Assembly (NCBI GenBank): GCA_025174535.1
Contig: JALBUN010000010.1
Span: 2,046,001 to 2,110,000, forward strand
From: Cantharellus purpuraceus
Taxonomy: Eukaryota > Basidiomycota > Agaricomycetes > Cantharellales > Hydnaceae
Reading direction: 5' to 3'
Length of the DNA: 64,000 bases
Shown here: positions 31,860 to 42,867 of the stretch, piece by piece
How positions within the stretch are numbered: the stretch's first letter is position 1
Layout of the letters: every line of letters starts with the position of its first letter
Made by a program: the position numbers and the translations under genes
Notes under the pieces: generated by a model
Seen by the model: only the letters and a program-made list of their open reading frames with translations
Told to the model about the DNA's origin: nothing
Database searches by the model: none

Positions 31860-33034
31860 TCAACCGTCGCGGTTCCATCTCCTGGGAGGACCGCGGTTTT
31901 GCAGGCTCGTGCTTTCCCTGCTACCTGTTCCCCCGTTTCCTCTTCTTGTCCTGTTTTCCCTTATCTTTCCCATTGTCTCTGTCGATTGGCTCGTGCATAA
32001 TAGCATCTTCATCTGTGTTGGATGGACGGGAACTGCAAATGCTCTCCACCCATCCTCGACCCTGGCAATCCGGATGAGCGGGAGTTCAGATGATGTCTGT
32101 TCGTCAATGGCCTCCTGTTCTTTAGTAGAGTCCTGGAACATAGATCACTTTTGTATACCAGCAATCCTAAGGGGAAAAAAGACTTACTTGGAATGCCGGT
32201 GATACTGCTGAGCGCTGCAGCGCTTCCAGCGAAGCATGATCTGCCTCGTCGAGAACAGGGGGAGGATGTGCCTGGGCCAGTGTGCATTTCTGTCCTCTGG
32301 AACAGTATCTGGATGGTTGAGAATGGCACCAAGCATTTGGGGACTGCTTGCAAAGTGACTGCATTGCCTTGACTACCATATGGTGGTCCTCGTCTCTACA
32401 CAGCTGGAAAAGCTATAGCATCGTCCAGAATACGATGAAACCTTTCAAATGCTTCATGTTGCCGCACCGACAGAACAACCCGAGCCAGCACAGCTTCCCA
32501 AGCGCGCTCTTGTTCGGGAGGTGGTCAAAAGAGCAAGTTTTGCTCAGCACAAATATCTGCTTCCTCTGCTGTGATGTCCAAATCCCTTCCCAGAATGTAA
32601 TAAACAAGAATAGATGACCCAGGTCCATGCGCAAGATTGGATCTTGTGTGTGATGTCGGTCACGCAAGAGGATCGCAAGCTGTCCAGCACAGAAGGTGTC
32701 TATAATATACTGGTCAATATGATCAAGCAGATGGCGATGGGGTTTGAAGAAGTCAAACGACAAGCTGGCATCCGCGGTATACCTGCCCTGTGTTGTGAGT
32801 CCAGCTGACCAGTCCTCCATAAGTTTCCTAAATGGTCCAGAAGGGCATAAGTGTATCGGAGACCTTATAAAGTAGACCATGTAGATATGCCTTTAGCCTA
32901 GTTTTCTCTGGCGTGAGCTCGAGCTTTCTTCGCAGTTGGGGGCATGATTGACGTGGTGAAACTTGTTTTCTAGGTGTCATACATCCAGAGCTCTCGGCCA
33001 TTTGATCTTGGCAATCTGCAGGCATCTTAGTCAC
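31860..33034 (-). CDS. Hypothetical spliced protein (3' exons supported, 5' exons uncertain)
   Basis: The last two exons are convincing: 32403-32188 (72 codons, LCRDEDHHMVVKAMQ to SPAFQ) and 32132-31860 (91 codons, DSTKEQEAIDEQ to the stop), with a 55-nt GT-AG intron, both in phase 0. Upstream, a probable first exon starts at 33,034 (MTKMPADCQDQ to about LLYK, near 32,853). One or two middle exons lie within 32,840-32,410, where two frames look coding (FRKLMEDWSAGLT to WEGIWTSQQ, then EQERAWEAVLARVVLSV). No domain recognised; the C-terminus is basic and Arg/Gly-rich. Stops in each single frame mean splicing or decay, and I cannot distinguish these for the middle. Confidence 0.5.
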
Positions 33035-33065
33035 CCAACTATGTGCATAGAGATGTGGTGTATAC

Positions 33066-34300
33066 CTAATTCATGTGAAGATCAATGAGAGTATCACTGT
33101 CCTCACCCATGAGGTTATAGCATTCTTCAAAACTCCATACAAATGTGATAATTGGAGATGGCGGCACAACATCCTTAAGTACTTCAATGGTTGCAGTCTT
33201 GGAGAGGATATCACAATTGATGACTTGTGCTGGGAGTGTAATGCGTGCTGGGAAGTGTAATGTTCCAGCAGCAGGTTGCCAGAGTGCCCAGATACCCTTC
33301 ATTGGTATATAATTGTGTCTGGGACTCCCAGTGTCCAGGGTAGGATCCACACAGCTACCTGGGGAAGTGCAAGTAGGGTGAGGTTGGTCTAATGTTTGCT
33401 GTGGATTGATTGATTGATTGGTCATTTCTAGAGATACTGGCAATGGAAATGTGGCAGGAGCCATTTGAGTTCCCTTGCAGCTCACAGATGCCTCTAGTTG
33501 CTGATCTTGCCATTCACAAGCTAGATGCATTGCAATATTCTTCCAGAGTTGGAGGATGTCATGGGATGAGACTGAGTATGAACCTGAGGGCAGGGTTCCA
33601 GCCATGAAGAACTTCTTTGGCAAAGTCTATGAGGAGGACACCACAGTCCATACTATTGGGCTGCTTTGACGCTTATTCAGAAATACAACAAATATGTATA
33701 TACAACCTATTTTCCTCAAATTTTATACAATACACTTCAATTCAAACTTATTTTCATATTTCAACATGATTCTCAAATTTTACACAATATACTAGATTAA
33801 AACATATTTTGATATTTTGGCATAATTCTCAAAAATAATTGTTTTTTTCCTGATTTAGTGGTGGCAACTCTCTTGAGGGAACATCCAAATATCATTGATT
33901 CTTTCTTATACAATACTTGTAACATAATTTGAACTATCTTTAATCCCCACCTGGTATTTGTATATCTAAATACCCTATATAATACCAATTATATTCATAT
34001 ATACATTCCTATTATGTACATGTAAATGATTATGTTCATCTCAACCAAATGTCTTATCTTTAAAAGTTTATTAAAATATAGAATATATGTTTATATTTAT
34101 GAAAATTTCACACATCCGAAATCTTTTAAGATATCCAAATTGTAACTCCCTGGCTTTATGTATCATTGAAATCCTGATGTATATCTCCTATACATCAGAA
34201 TATTGTATACTGACATGATTCCGAACAAGCGTCTTTGGCAGATGCAATAATTCCCAGTGTTTGGGTGATGAGTTTGAGAGTATTGAAGGATGAAATGGTC
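33066..34300 (-). pseudogene. Ulp1/C48-type cysteine protease fragment split by a TIR element
   Basis: After removing the inserted element at 33668-34233 and one TTT target copy, the minus strand reads KHWELLHLPKQPNSMDCG then VLLIDFAKEVLHGW. This contains the Q-x5-DCG block of Ulp1-family SUMO/NEDD8 proteases (catalytic Cys, oxyanion Gln). A stop upstream and a stop plus frameshift downstream (after FILSLIP) break it. The shifted frame continues as a 185-codon ORF (33,623-33,066) of unrecognised sequence. Ulp1-like genes are common in fungal transposon neighbourhoods. The catalytic His/Asp region was not identified, so the family call rests on this block. Confidence 0.55.
33668..34233 (-). 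mobile_element. MITE-like terminal-inverted-repeat element, copy 2
   Basis: 566 bp, ends GACGCTTATTCAGAA and TTCCGAACAAGCGTC, flanked by TTT (33665-33667 and 34234-34236). It is in reverse orientation relative to copy 1 (2753-3358) and shares its terminal 60 bp and AT-rich interior, with small indels. It has no coding capacity. It lies inside a Ulp1-like fragment. Confidence 0.88.
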
Positions 34301-34957
34301 AATGATATCTTGGATGGATTGGCTTTATCTAAGTGCTGGTGCCATGTCATAGGCATTTCACCCCAACTTGCTGTTACAGGATGTAACACTGAGTCTGATC
34401 TCCAGACTCAATCTTCACCTCCTCCCCCTACTCCACATCTGTCAACTCCATCTCTGACAAGCCTGAACTCTGTTTATTGTCTTCTTGATAAGTAGTTTCC
34501 TTGATATGGATTGCAATAACCATCCCTTTTTATATTGATTAGTATTAGTTTGGATTTGAGTCCAAACTCTGAACTCCTTTCCATATTGTATTCCAAATCT
34601 GTTCTTTGTATACTTATACAGGCTATTCGCTGTATGTTACAGTAGTTTGTATATTGACTAAGTTTGACCTCAGCATCTCTTGGTTGCTAGCTTCTTGACA
34701 AGTCAAACTCTGGATCTCTGATCCAACTCCATACCTCTGATCTCCAAAATATTGGACCAGCAATCTGAGGGGGTGCAACACACAAGTTGAAGCCAAGTCC
34801 ACTCAATCTGACTCAATAGTATTGCACCACTCTGTCTGTGGTAGAACTGGAACAGTGAAGTCTTTCTTCATTCCTCACTAGCACCAACTCCAGTTACATC
34901 TTTGAACCTGTGTTACAGCACCTTAACACTTGCACAATAATGGTCCCATTTTAAAAA
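34301..34957. other. Spacer with no supported gene
   Basis: AT-rich, many stops in all frames. A CTGAGGGGG/TGCAACACAC junction near 34,768 resembles a polypurine tract followed by an LTR start, but no matching end was found. Confidence 0.4.
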
Positions 34958-35143
34958 TTGGTACATTCTCTAGCACAAAGGATTAAAAACACAGGACAAC
35001 ATGTACAGTATATGGAGCAACTGGAAGGTGCCATTGAAAAAGGTTTTGAGAACCATGTGTGCCATCTGCAGAAAGGTCTATATGGACTGAAACAAGCTGG
35101 TCATCAGTGGAATAAGCTTGACAAAACCATGCTGTCCTATGGC
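34958..35143 (+). pseudogene. Ty1/copia reverse transcriptase fragment
   Basis: About 58 codons containing YMEQLEGAIEKGFENHV and LQKGLYGLKQAGHQWN, the diagnostic copia RT region upstream of the YVDD site. One residue is missing in the NK-LDK part. The fragment is cut at 35,143 by LTR A3. It is a remnant only. Confidence 0.88.
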
Positions 35144-36578
35144 TGTATGGGAACCACCTTTGCCCTATCAAATCCTATTTATGCAGCACCAATGTGCTAT
35201 ACTTTACTTTTCCATTCCTAAATATCAGCATATATTTGGTGCTTGTACCTGGAATGGACTTATTCAAATATTCTCTATTTTTACATATTTTTTTTGGGAA
35301 TATTCCATGCAGAACTCAGCCCAGAATGATTTATTTCTGCTGTGCTACAGTTGTGGAGCCATAGGCGCCCACAAACCTTCACACAGCCGGTTCTCCCCCT
35401 TTGGACCAGGCATTCGGCCTGAATTCAAGCTCAGATGTCTCTGATCAATAAATATTCTGTAACTTGACAACCACAGCCTCTCAGGGCACTATTTTCCATG
35501 GAGATCATGACCTGAGATGTAGCTATCCATGGCTGTGCAAAGCAGTGCAGAAAACAGGGTGGACACCCTCCTTTTTGCCTGATCAGTGCCTAGTTCAGGG
35601 ATCAGAGCAGGTGATTGATGATCAGATCAGGTGATTGCCTTGAATATTCTACCCCTTTCCATAACATTCTAGCTGTTTCCTTCTATTATTAGATAGAACT
35701 TTCCAGAACCATTATTCAGCTCCTGGTCAGTGTTATTGCAGTAATCAGAACCTGTGATTGGCTTGGAAGATTCTACCCCTTTCTTCCACCTTCCACAACC
35801 TTCCAGTAGTTTCCATCTATTAATAGGTAGAATATTCCAGAAGCATTAGTCAGCCCCTGTAAATACAATATATAAGAAGGTCATTCTGCCTCTGAAATAG
35901 TAATATATTCTACCACTTCTATCCATCTTCTGCACACCAGTGTGACTAGAGTGACATACAGTGTCATCCTCTATATCTCAGTAACTGTTGATTACCAGTT
36001 CAAGGATCTTTTACAGTTGTGTAACTGTACTTGATTGCACTCAAAGTAGTGATATTCCTGCTTTGGGCATCAGTGTAGTATCTACCTCACGTGACTACAA
36101 ATCTACAGGGTGAGATTGTCTGTCAATAGTCCTGCCATTAGTGCTCTTGTTTAAGTTACTAGTGTGTACTGCCTTTGCAGAGCATTAGAAGCTTGAACTC
36201 ATGTGAAGCAGTTGCTAGACTACTTCACACATTGCTGTTACCTGCTTCAGAGTGTCACTGGTTGAACGGTTGAATTCATCCACCTACTTCCTTTAGCCTC
36301 TAAGTGCATTCCCCTCATTTTGGAATATCTGGACCCCTAAGCATCCGTGAACTCTAGACTCTGGAAGTCTTATTCATTTCTTGCTGCTAAGAAATGTATT
36401 ACTTTTCTGCATATAGTCTGCATTGACCAATACAAGGGATTGTAACCAAAGTACAAACGTTAAATTGTTTTTGGAGTTGTGCTGCAGCAGGGTTTGATAT
36501 TCTTCTCAGCTGTTCATTCACAGAATTGTGGTGATTTAGAGTTTGCCCTAACACCATAATTTTGCAGGTTCCAAAACA
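35144..36578 (+). mobile_element. LTR A3 (family A), solo
   Basis: 1435 bp, complete TG...CA ends, TATA box, both heat-shock-like trimers kept, with a short extra repeat of GATCAGATCAGGTGATT near 35,605-35,640. The left flank is a copia RT fragment and the right flank is the unknown retroelement ORF copy 2. The flanking 5-mers (ATGGC, GCCCC) differ. Confidence 0.92.
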
Positions 36579-37453
36579 GCCCCTATCAGGGCAGACTGGT
36601 TTGACATATGCGATATGGACACTCCGGAGTTCGTATCACTCCATAAAAAGGCATTGGACTGTACCAATGTGCAGAGTCATCAATAGAATGACTCTGCTGG
36701 CTCATGCTGATAATGTGAGTCTTATTGTCACTCTACCAACCACACTGGTAGACACACTTGCCCTCATACAGGGGTGGCAAGTAAACCCTAATGGGGTCCC
36801 CCCAGCCATCTGACAGGAGTCAGATGGTACTATGAACTTGTCTGATGTGGACATCTGGATGTGGCTGCAAAAGGCCACTCCCAAGAAGGGTTCTTCTGTG
36901 TTCAAGAAGAACCTCTGGACTATGCTCCAGAATCCCGGCCACTGGGAATTATTGACCAGTGGTCAAAAGTTCTCACCAACTCTTGGTGACACCTTTCACA
37001 CTTCAGTCACTGGAGCATATGAGTGGGGGAATTGCTCCCCCCAAAGAACATACTGAACTAGACCTTGCACTCTGGTTTGGGTGATTGGGAGGCATCACCC
37101 CCGATTGCGCTGCTATATTAGAGGAGTTTGCTAAACACATCGCCTCTGGAGCAGCTTTTAACCAGCCTGCTAGGGTTGGTAAGCAAAAGCAGGAGAATCA
37201 GGGAGTCTCCCAAGCAGCTCATAAAGCTGCTAAATGCTCTCTTGCTGAGCATTTAGGTCACGATCAACTTAATTGTGAACTCAATCAGGATGCTGCAGTA
37301 GCAATTGCCTCCTCTTCATCCATTCAAGTGGATGAGGATACTGCAATGACATCAGGGATGACTGAGAGCCATCCCCCTCCAGAACCATATGAACAAGATG
37401 ACCATATGGACACTGACTTGTCAGAGCAGCTTCATAAGGAGCTGTATGATTAA
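36579..37453 (+). pseudogene. Unidentified retroelement-associated ORF, copy 2
   Basis: Homologous to 254-1052 at high identity but with stops near 36,814 and 37,057-37,082 and a deletion near 36,656 (missing the MLFMEQ segment). Unlike copy 1 the 3' end is complete: SEQLHKELYD and a stop at 37,451-37,453. It is followed within 30 bp by a polypurine tract and a copia-type LTR start. The protein is therefore encoded next to a 3' LTR. No domain recognised. Confidence 0.6.
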
Positions 37454-37482
37454 GAAGTACTGAATGAGATCATGTCTCATTG

Positions 37483-37600
37483 AAAAAGGGGAGGGTGTAA
37501 GTACCCAAGGTACTTACTTACTATAGTATATAAGTATAATTGATATATGCAGCATTCCCTTAAGGAATGCTGTCCCCTTGGTAGATATATGTGCCCATAG
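37483..37600 (+). mobile_element. Polypurine tract and copia-type 3' LTR start
   Basis: AAAAAGGGGAGGG (37483-37495) directly precedes TGTAAGTACCCAAGG, a relative of the reversed LTR ending at 26,122. About 105 bp of LTR remain before a reversed family A/B LTR end interrupts it at 37,601. Confidence 0.65.
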
Positions 37601-37741
37601 TGTTTTGGAACCTGCAAAATTATGGTGTTAGGGCAAACTCTAAATCACCACAATTCTGTGAATGAACAGCTGAGAAGAATATCAAACCCTGCTGCAGCAC
37701 AACTCCAAAAACAATTTAACGTTTGTACGTTGGTTACAATC
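37601..37741 (-). mobile_element. LTR fragment (family A/B U5 end), reverse
   Basis: Begins TGTTTTGGAACC and follows the reversed U5 for about 140 bp, then stops at a TGTCAGGG sequence. Confidence 0.8.
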
Positions 37742-38136
37742 TGTCAGGGTTCAAATGAGTCATATTCTATTTTTAGTATTTTCTCTTGACACCCCTATCA
37801 GCACAGCCTGTCAGGGTGTGTCTCCCCTATTTCATTGCCCCTATCACTCCCCCTATCTTTCCTCCCTATTATTCCCCTATCTTGGTTCTCCTATCCGTCT
37901 CCATCATTTAGTATAAAGACTTGCCTTGGTGCAGTGTGATCCCCTCAGCTTGATCTCTGAGGATATCCGCTGTACCAGGTAAGTCCCATGTATTTATCAG
38001 AAACAGCTGTATAGACTGAGGATATCCGCTGTACCAGCTGGCATTATCTCTTATCGGCTCTCACTTATCGAGTATCTTGTTGTTGTGGCCTCGTCATCAG
38101 CGTCGCCCTCACAGAAGATCAAGCTCATAAGACGAC
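37742..38136 (+). mobile_element. Probable partial LTR of another family (TGTCAGGG start)
   Basis: Starts TGTCAGGGTTCAAATG, with pyrimidine-rich CCCCTAT repeats, a TATAAAG-type box near 37,911 and a direct repeat of GAGGATATCCGCTGTACCAG (37,959 and 38,018). It is cut by LTR B2. The 3' end is not defined. Confidence 0.4.
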
Positions 38137-39533
38137 TGTATGGGAACTGGTTTTCCCTTAAAAGATCTTGTTTAAAGTCCCAAAACTGTACAATTCCGCT
38201 TGATGGCCTTAAAATATCAGCATATATCTGCTGCTTTCTCTTGATTCAGGGCCATTCAAATATTCTCTATTTTTTCATATTTTTTCGGGAATTTTCCATG
38301 CAGAAATGAGTCTACAAACTTATTGTTCTGCTGGGTGAAGTTTGGGACCCACATGGACCCAAGATGTCAGCAGCCCCAAAGTCAGCCGGAGTCACCCGGA
38401 CAACTGACTCATTTTCAATCACATGACTCATTTCAATCTCCGACTCAATCTGGTCACCACTGCCAGTAAATGCTCAATATCTTCACAACCACTGCACCTC
38501 CTGACTCCATTTTTAGGGGGAGAGTTCAATAGAAGCTGTGCCTACCCATAGCTGTGCTAATCAGCCCAGGAAACGAAGTATTGACTGAGTTATTTGAGTA
38601 ATGGTGACTCATGCAATGACTCCTGCCATGACTCATACCATGACTCCTGTGATTACTCATACTATGACTCCATCCATGACTCATGCCATGAGTCAGAGCA
38701 AATCCAAGCAGCTCATTGGCTAGGAAACTTCCACCCCCTTCTCACATATTCCACTAGCTTCCAGTAGTTTCCATCTATTAATAGGTAGAAGTTTCCAGTA
38801 GTTTCCATCTATTAATAGGTAGAAGTTTCCAGTAGTATTAGTCAGCTCCTGTAAATACAATATAAAAGGAGCCCATTCTGCCTCTGAAATAAATAACCAT
38901 TTCTACCCCATCATTTGCACATCAGTGTGACTAGAGTCACATACAGTGTCATCCTCTATATCTCAGTAACTGTTGATTGTCCAGTTCAAGGGTCGCTTAC
39001 AGTTGTGTAACTGTATTCAATTGCACTCGAAGTAGTGATTGTCCTGCTTTGGGCATGAGTGTAGTATCTACCTCGCATGACTACGAATCTACAGGGTGAG
39101 ATTGTCTGAGTTACTAGTGTGTACTGCCTTTGCAGAGCATTAGGATCTTGAACTCGTGTAAAGCAGTTGCTAGACTACTTCACACATTGCTGTTACCTGC
39201 TTCAGAGTGTCACTGGTTGGACGGTCGGATTCATCCACCTACTTCCTCTAGCCTCTAAGTGCATTCCCCTCTTTTTGGAATATCTGGACCCCTAAGCGTC
39301 CGTGAACTCTAGACTCTGGAAGTCTTATTCATTCCCTACTGCTAAGAAACGTATTACCTTCCTGCGTATCGTCTGCATTGACCAATACAAGGGATTGTAA
39401 CCAAAGTACAAACGTTAAATTGTTTTTGGAGTTGTGCTGCAGTAGGATTTGATATTCTTCTCAGCTGTTCATTCATGGAATTGTGGTGATTTAGAGTTTG
39501 CCCTAACACCATAATTTTGCGGGTTCCAAAACA
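38137..39533 (+). mobile_element. LTR B2 (family B), solo
   Basis: 1397 bp with complete ends. Compared with B1 it has a 34-bp tandem duplication (38,761-38,828, CCAGTAGTTTCCATCTATTA unit) and keeps the TGACTC array (38,602-38,698) and TATAAAAGG box. A segment of about 25 bp is deleted near 39,108. Flanks ACGAC and CTGCC do not match. Confidence 0.92.
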
Positions 39534-39790
39534 CTGCCATCTCAGCCGCTTTTGGTGCCATTGCATCTGCTAGCTCTGGCCTGGGAACTGTACCTTGAAC
39601 CATTACCATCTGGTTCAGCCCATACAGCATCATCTCCATATTGTTCTTCCATGACTAGAAGTTCATTGAGTTGAGTTTCGGGAACATCAAGAACCCATTT
39701 CCAGTTGTCATGATATAGTTGAGTTGCATGGTGGTCATTATGAGTTATAATTATGCGGCTATGGGGCCCATAACCTGCATCCATACATTA
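39534..39790 (-). pseudogene. Retroelement coding remnant with GYGPH motif
   Basis: Minus-strand frame MDAGYGPHSRIIITHNDHHA to EEQYGDDAVWAEPDGNG. The GYGPH region and its DNA are shared with 26,400-26,451. Position and motif suggest the integrase-RT linker of a copia element, a weak assignment. Confidence 0.35.
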
Positions 39791-39839
39791 CCGCCCTTGT
39801 CTGCATTGGACTCATAGTCAGTAACCCCAGGTTATACAG

Positions 39840-42480
39840 ACACTGACCGTATGTCGTCAGCCGCTCTCCATCTCCCACAGAAACTCCACCGCGGCCGTGT
39901 CTCACTTGATCAGCTCGACCTCATGTTCCTACATCGTAGCTGCCGAGCATCACATCGCTCACAGAGAACGCTTTGATGCCTTTGACTAGTAAGCTGCGGC
40001 TCCCTGACTGCTTCAACAGGACAACGAATGCGCAGCCTAACGTCAATGACCTCTTCCTGCGTTTTTCTACGCCCAGGAAACCATTTGTTCCCGGCCTCCA
40101 ACTTCAGCTGCTTCCGCCTGTCGCTTCCCCCGAGCTGGATCACCGCCATGATACTACATTGTTCAAGTTCGATAAGTTTCCCGAAGCCTATCCATCTCTA
40201 CCGGACTGCATTCCGGGAGTGGCTATGTGCGCCCGGAAATGCAACCCCCCGTGGCAGGCATGATGACCAGGCCGCATATGCTCTGTCTACGTCTGATTAC
40301 GTTGATTGTTGATGCCGCCGATCAGAATAGTTGGGGGGGATGTTGCTACAGTGGCCCGATGGAAGAGATGATCCAAAGTGATCCCCGGATCAGAGACGCC
40401 CTGATCTTCGGACACGGCAGGCCGTTCAATAGAGTTCTTATTGAGCCCTTGGCCGGGAATGAGGTTGACATCAATGCTCCAGCTGCCGTTCAGGGCGACC
40501 TAGATCTAACATGATGAGCGCCTTTTCGCTGGGCACGGGCGCTCAAGCGCTCACGAGTGGTTCTTTCGACAGGCCTTCCATCGAAGCGGCCAACTCTCCG
40601 GCAGACCCACAGTCGCCTCTTCCGCGTTTCATCATCGTTCATTGACCTCCGCAAGACGCCCCTGCCTTGTACGCCGAAGCACACCGTCATCCGATCTGCA
40701 GCGTGGAGACAGTTCGCGCAGAGATCGACCAGGCTTACATTGGGTTGAGGATGTGAAGGCGATGTGAAGTGACGCATGCAAAACACTGTCAATGGACGAC
40801 GTGCTGATATTCGTGAAAAAGACCGTGGAAGGGTCATGAGCGTGCCAATACTGCAGCCAGAACCTATTTCTGCAAGGTTGCGGTAAGTGAACGTTTGAAC
40901 CTTTTGAATCTGGATGACTTGTGTCCACATAGACCCCTCGTAAAGCCTACCGGGAGGGAAGTTCAAAAGCAACTTTCGTCCGGCAGGTGACTGTACGGAC
41001 ACTCAAGAAGGGCCGGCGCAGTAGTGAAGACAAGATCGAGGCTCCCCAGCTAATTGTGTACGGCTGCCTTCCTGTTGCGGTTGACGTGTCCAGACAGCCA
41101 TCTCACGTCCCTTTCTAACCTCTTACAATGTCGCCAACAGTTCGTCACTACCAATGAGCACGGCCACGCCACTGCCAATGGACATGTCACTCCCGGGAAC
41201 ATTGAAGCCGAGCCTCTTTCTCCGATGATCCTTATAACAGGAACGACAGGCGTGCTGGGATGCCACGTTCTTCACCCAATTTGCGCAGGAGACCAGCGTT
41301 GCTCGGATTCATGCAATCGGCCGTGCATCAGATCCCGGGCGTTTGCAAGACATGCAGCGATCCGCATTGGAGGGTCGGGGCCCCTCGGGTGCAATCCTTA
41401 ACAACCCTAAAATTGTTCTTATTCCTGCTGAAACCTTGAGAAAATATTGGAGGAGGTATGGTCTCCTTATATCCGGAGTTCGCTCTTTCAGCTAATGCAG
41501 AGGTGTTCCCACAGATTAAATGTACCGTAACGCACACACCTACCATATTTCTTGCCCCCTCAACTTCGTTGACGCCTTCGACCCTCAAATCGCCTTCGTC
41601 CGCTCCCTCGTCGAACTTGCCGCTCATTCTCAGCGTGTGAAAAGGCCACGGATTGTATTTGCCAGTTCAGAAGGCTCGCTGCAGAACCGAGGATTCCGGA
41701 GCAAAGGCAGATGTGGGAATCGCGGAGAGGACGGGATACAGTGAGAGTAAGAGAGTGTGCGAGATGGTACATCAACATCCATCTTTATTTCGTTACATGC
41801 AGTCGAGCCCTGGCTGATTTAATCATACAGGTTCTGGCTCTGGTGCCGCATCGCGCGGGCTGGAAGTTGTCATCGTGCGGATCAGCCAACTTTGTAGGTC
41901 CAGGGCGTTGGGCGACTGGAGCGTCACAGACTATGTGCCCATGATTGTCGTGTCCTGTCAAGAGCTGGCGTGTCTTCCGGACTCTCGGAGTCTTAGCCCT
42001 GTACTCAAACGTTGACGTTGCTGCGATGCCGATGGACGTTACTACGATCATGTAAGTGTGTCCCTGGCTTCCTACAGACACTATAGCTTCCGGGACGACC
42101 TAAACCTGGTACAGACTGGATGACGCAACATCGCGGTCGACTTCCGTGGAGACGTCAGTGCGCCACCCATGTCCTGTGATTTCTGTAATCAATACCGCGT
42201 TTTACGGAGACGAAGCAATATGGACAACCAGCCTTTGTCTTTGATTTATATGCCACCAACGCTGCGACCGTTTTGTGGTTCTCTTGCTCGATAGCGTTGA
42301 TGAGACCCCTTTGTGCAGTATATTCCCTGTTCAGCTCGCTCAACGTTACGAAAACCTCTTGGCTGGGATGGTCGAATGGAGCTGTACGTATATTATTCAG
42401 TGAGTCTTAGTGTGAATGGGAGCATTCTTGCAGCAATGGTTGCTCTTGAACGAAACCATCGCTGTGACTGTCGACCGCGC
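39840..42480 (+). pseudogene. Decayed NRPS-like adenylate-forming reductase (A domain C-terminus to thioester reductase)
   Basis: Pieces in all three frames follow the order of fungal A-T-R reductases. The adenylation C-terminus is seen as GPMEEMIQSDPRIRDALIFG (40,353-40,415) and RKTPL-CTPKHTVIR (40,645-40,690), then EIDQAYIGLR. After a gap comes the Rossmann start of a thioester reductase, MILITGTTGVLGCH (41,226-41,268). Next are SVARIHAIGRASDPGRL, NFVDAFDPQIAFVRSLVELA (41,564-41,630) and RPRIVFASSEG. Then GYSESKRVCEMV and VVIVRISQL, the short-chain YxxxK catalytic region (about 41,740-41,890). Frameshifts and stops between every block, and loss of most of the A domain, show a dead gene. Intact homologues load a carboxylic acid and release it as an aldehyde or alcohol. 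Confidence 0.75.
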
Positions 42481-42867
42481 ATTCATTTTTTCTAGCTTCT
42501 ACACGAGTTGTTAGTTGTAAACGTACAGGATTCCTGGTCTATAATATAATGATCGCCGTTGAATGTAGTGGTCTCGAACTTTCATGCGCGACTATACAGG
42601 TTTTCGCTGAATTCCTACGGCGATCACGGGATGATTAAAGGGAGTAGTTTGTTCATCTTGCAGAACGTCCTCACAATTTACGATGGATCCAGAGCAGTTT
42701 CCGGCAGTTTTTCACGCAAGCAAAGCGGCCTTGTGAAATACCAGCAGTCCCAGGGGTGACCTCTAGAGGATGGGGATGATCTGTGGGAAACTTGAGAATA
42801 TACAGCCGTTTTTACATACAACATATACAGCCCCTGAAGGCTCCGATTACAACTCTAATTGCCACTA

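Noticed and set aside
31815..32372. Overlapping plus-strand ORFs
   Set aside because: They oppose well-spliced minus-strand exons and lack motifs; read as shadow frames.
40490..41002. 170-aa minus-strand ORF
   Set aside because: Antisense to the adenylate-forming reductase relic; no recognisable protein.
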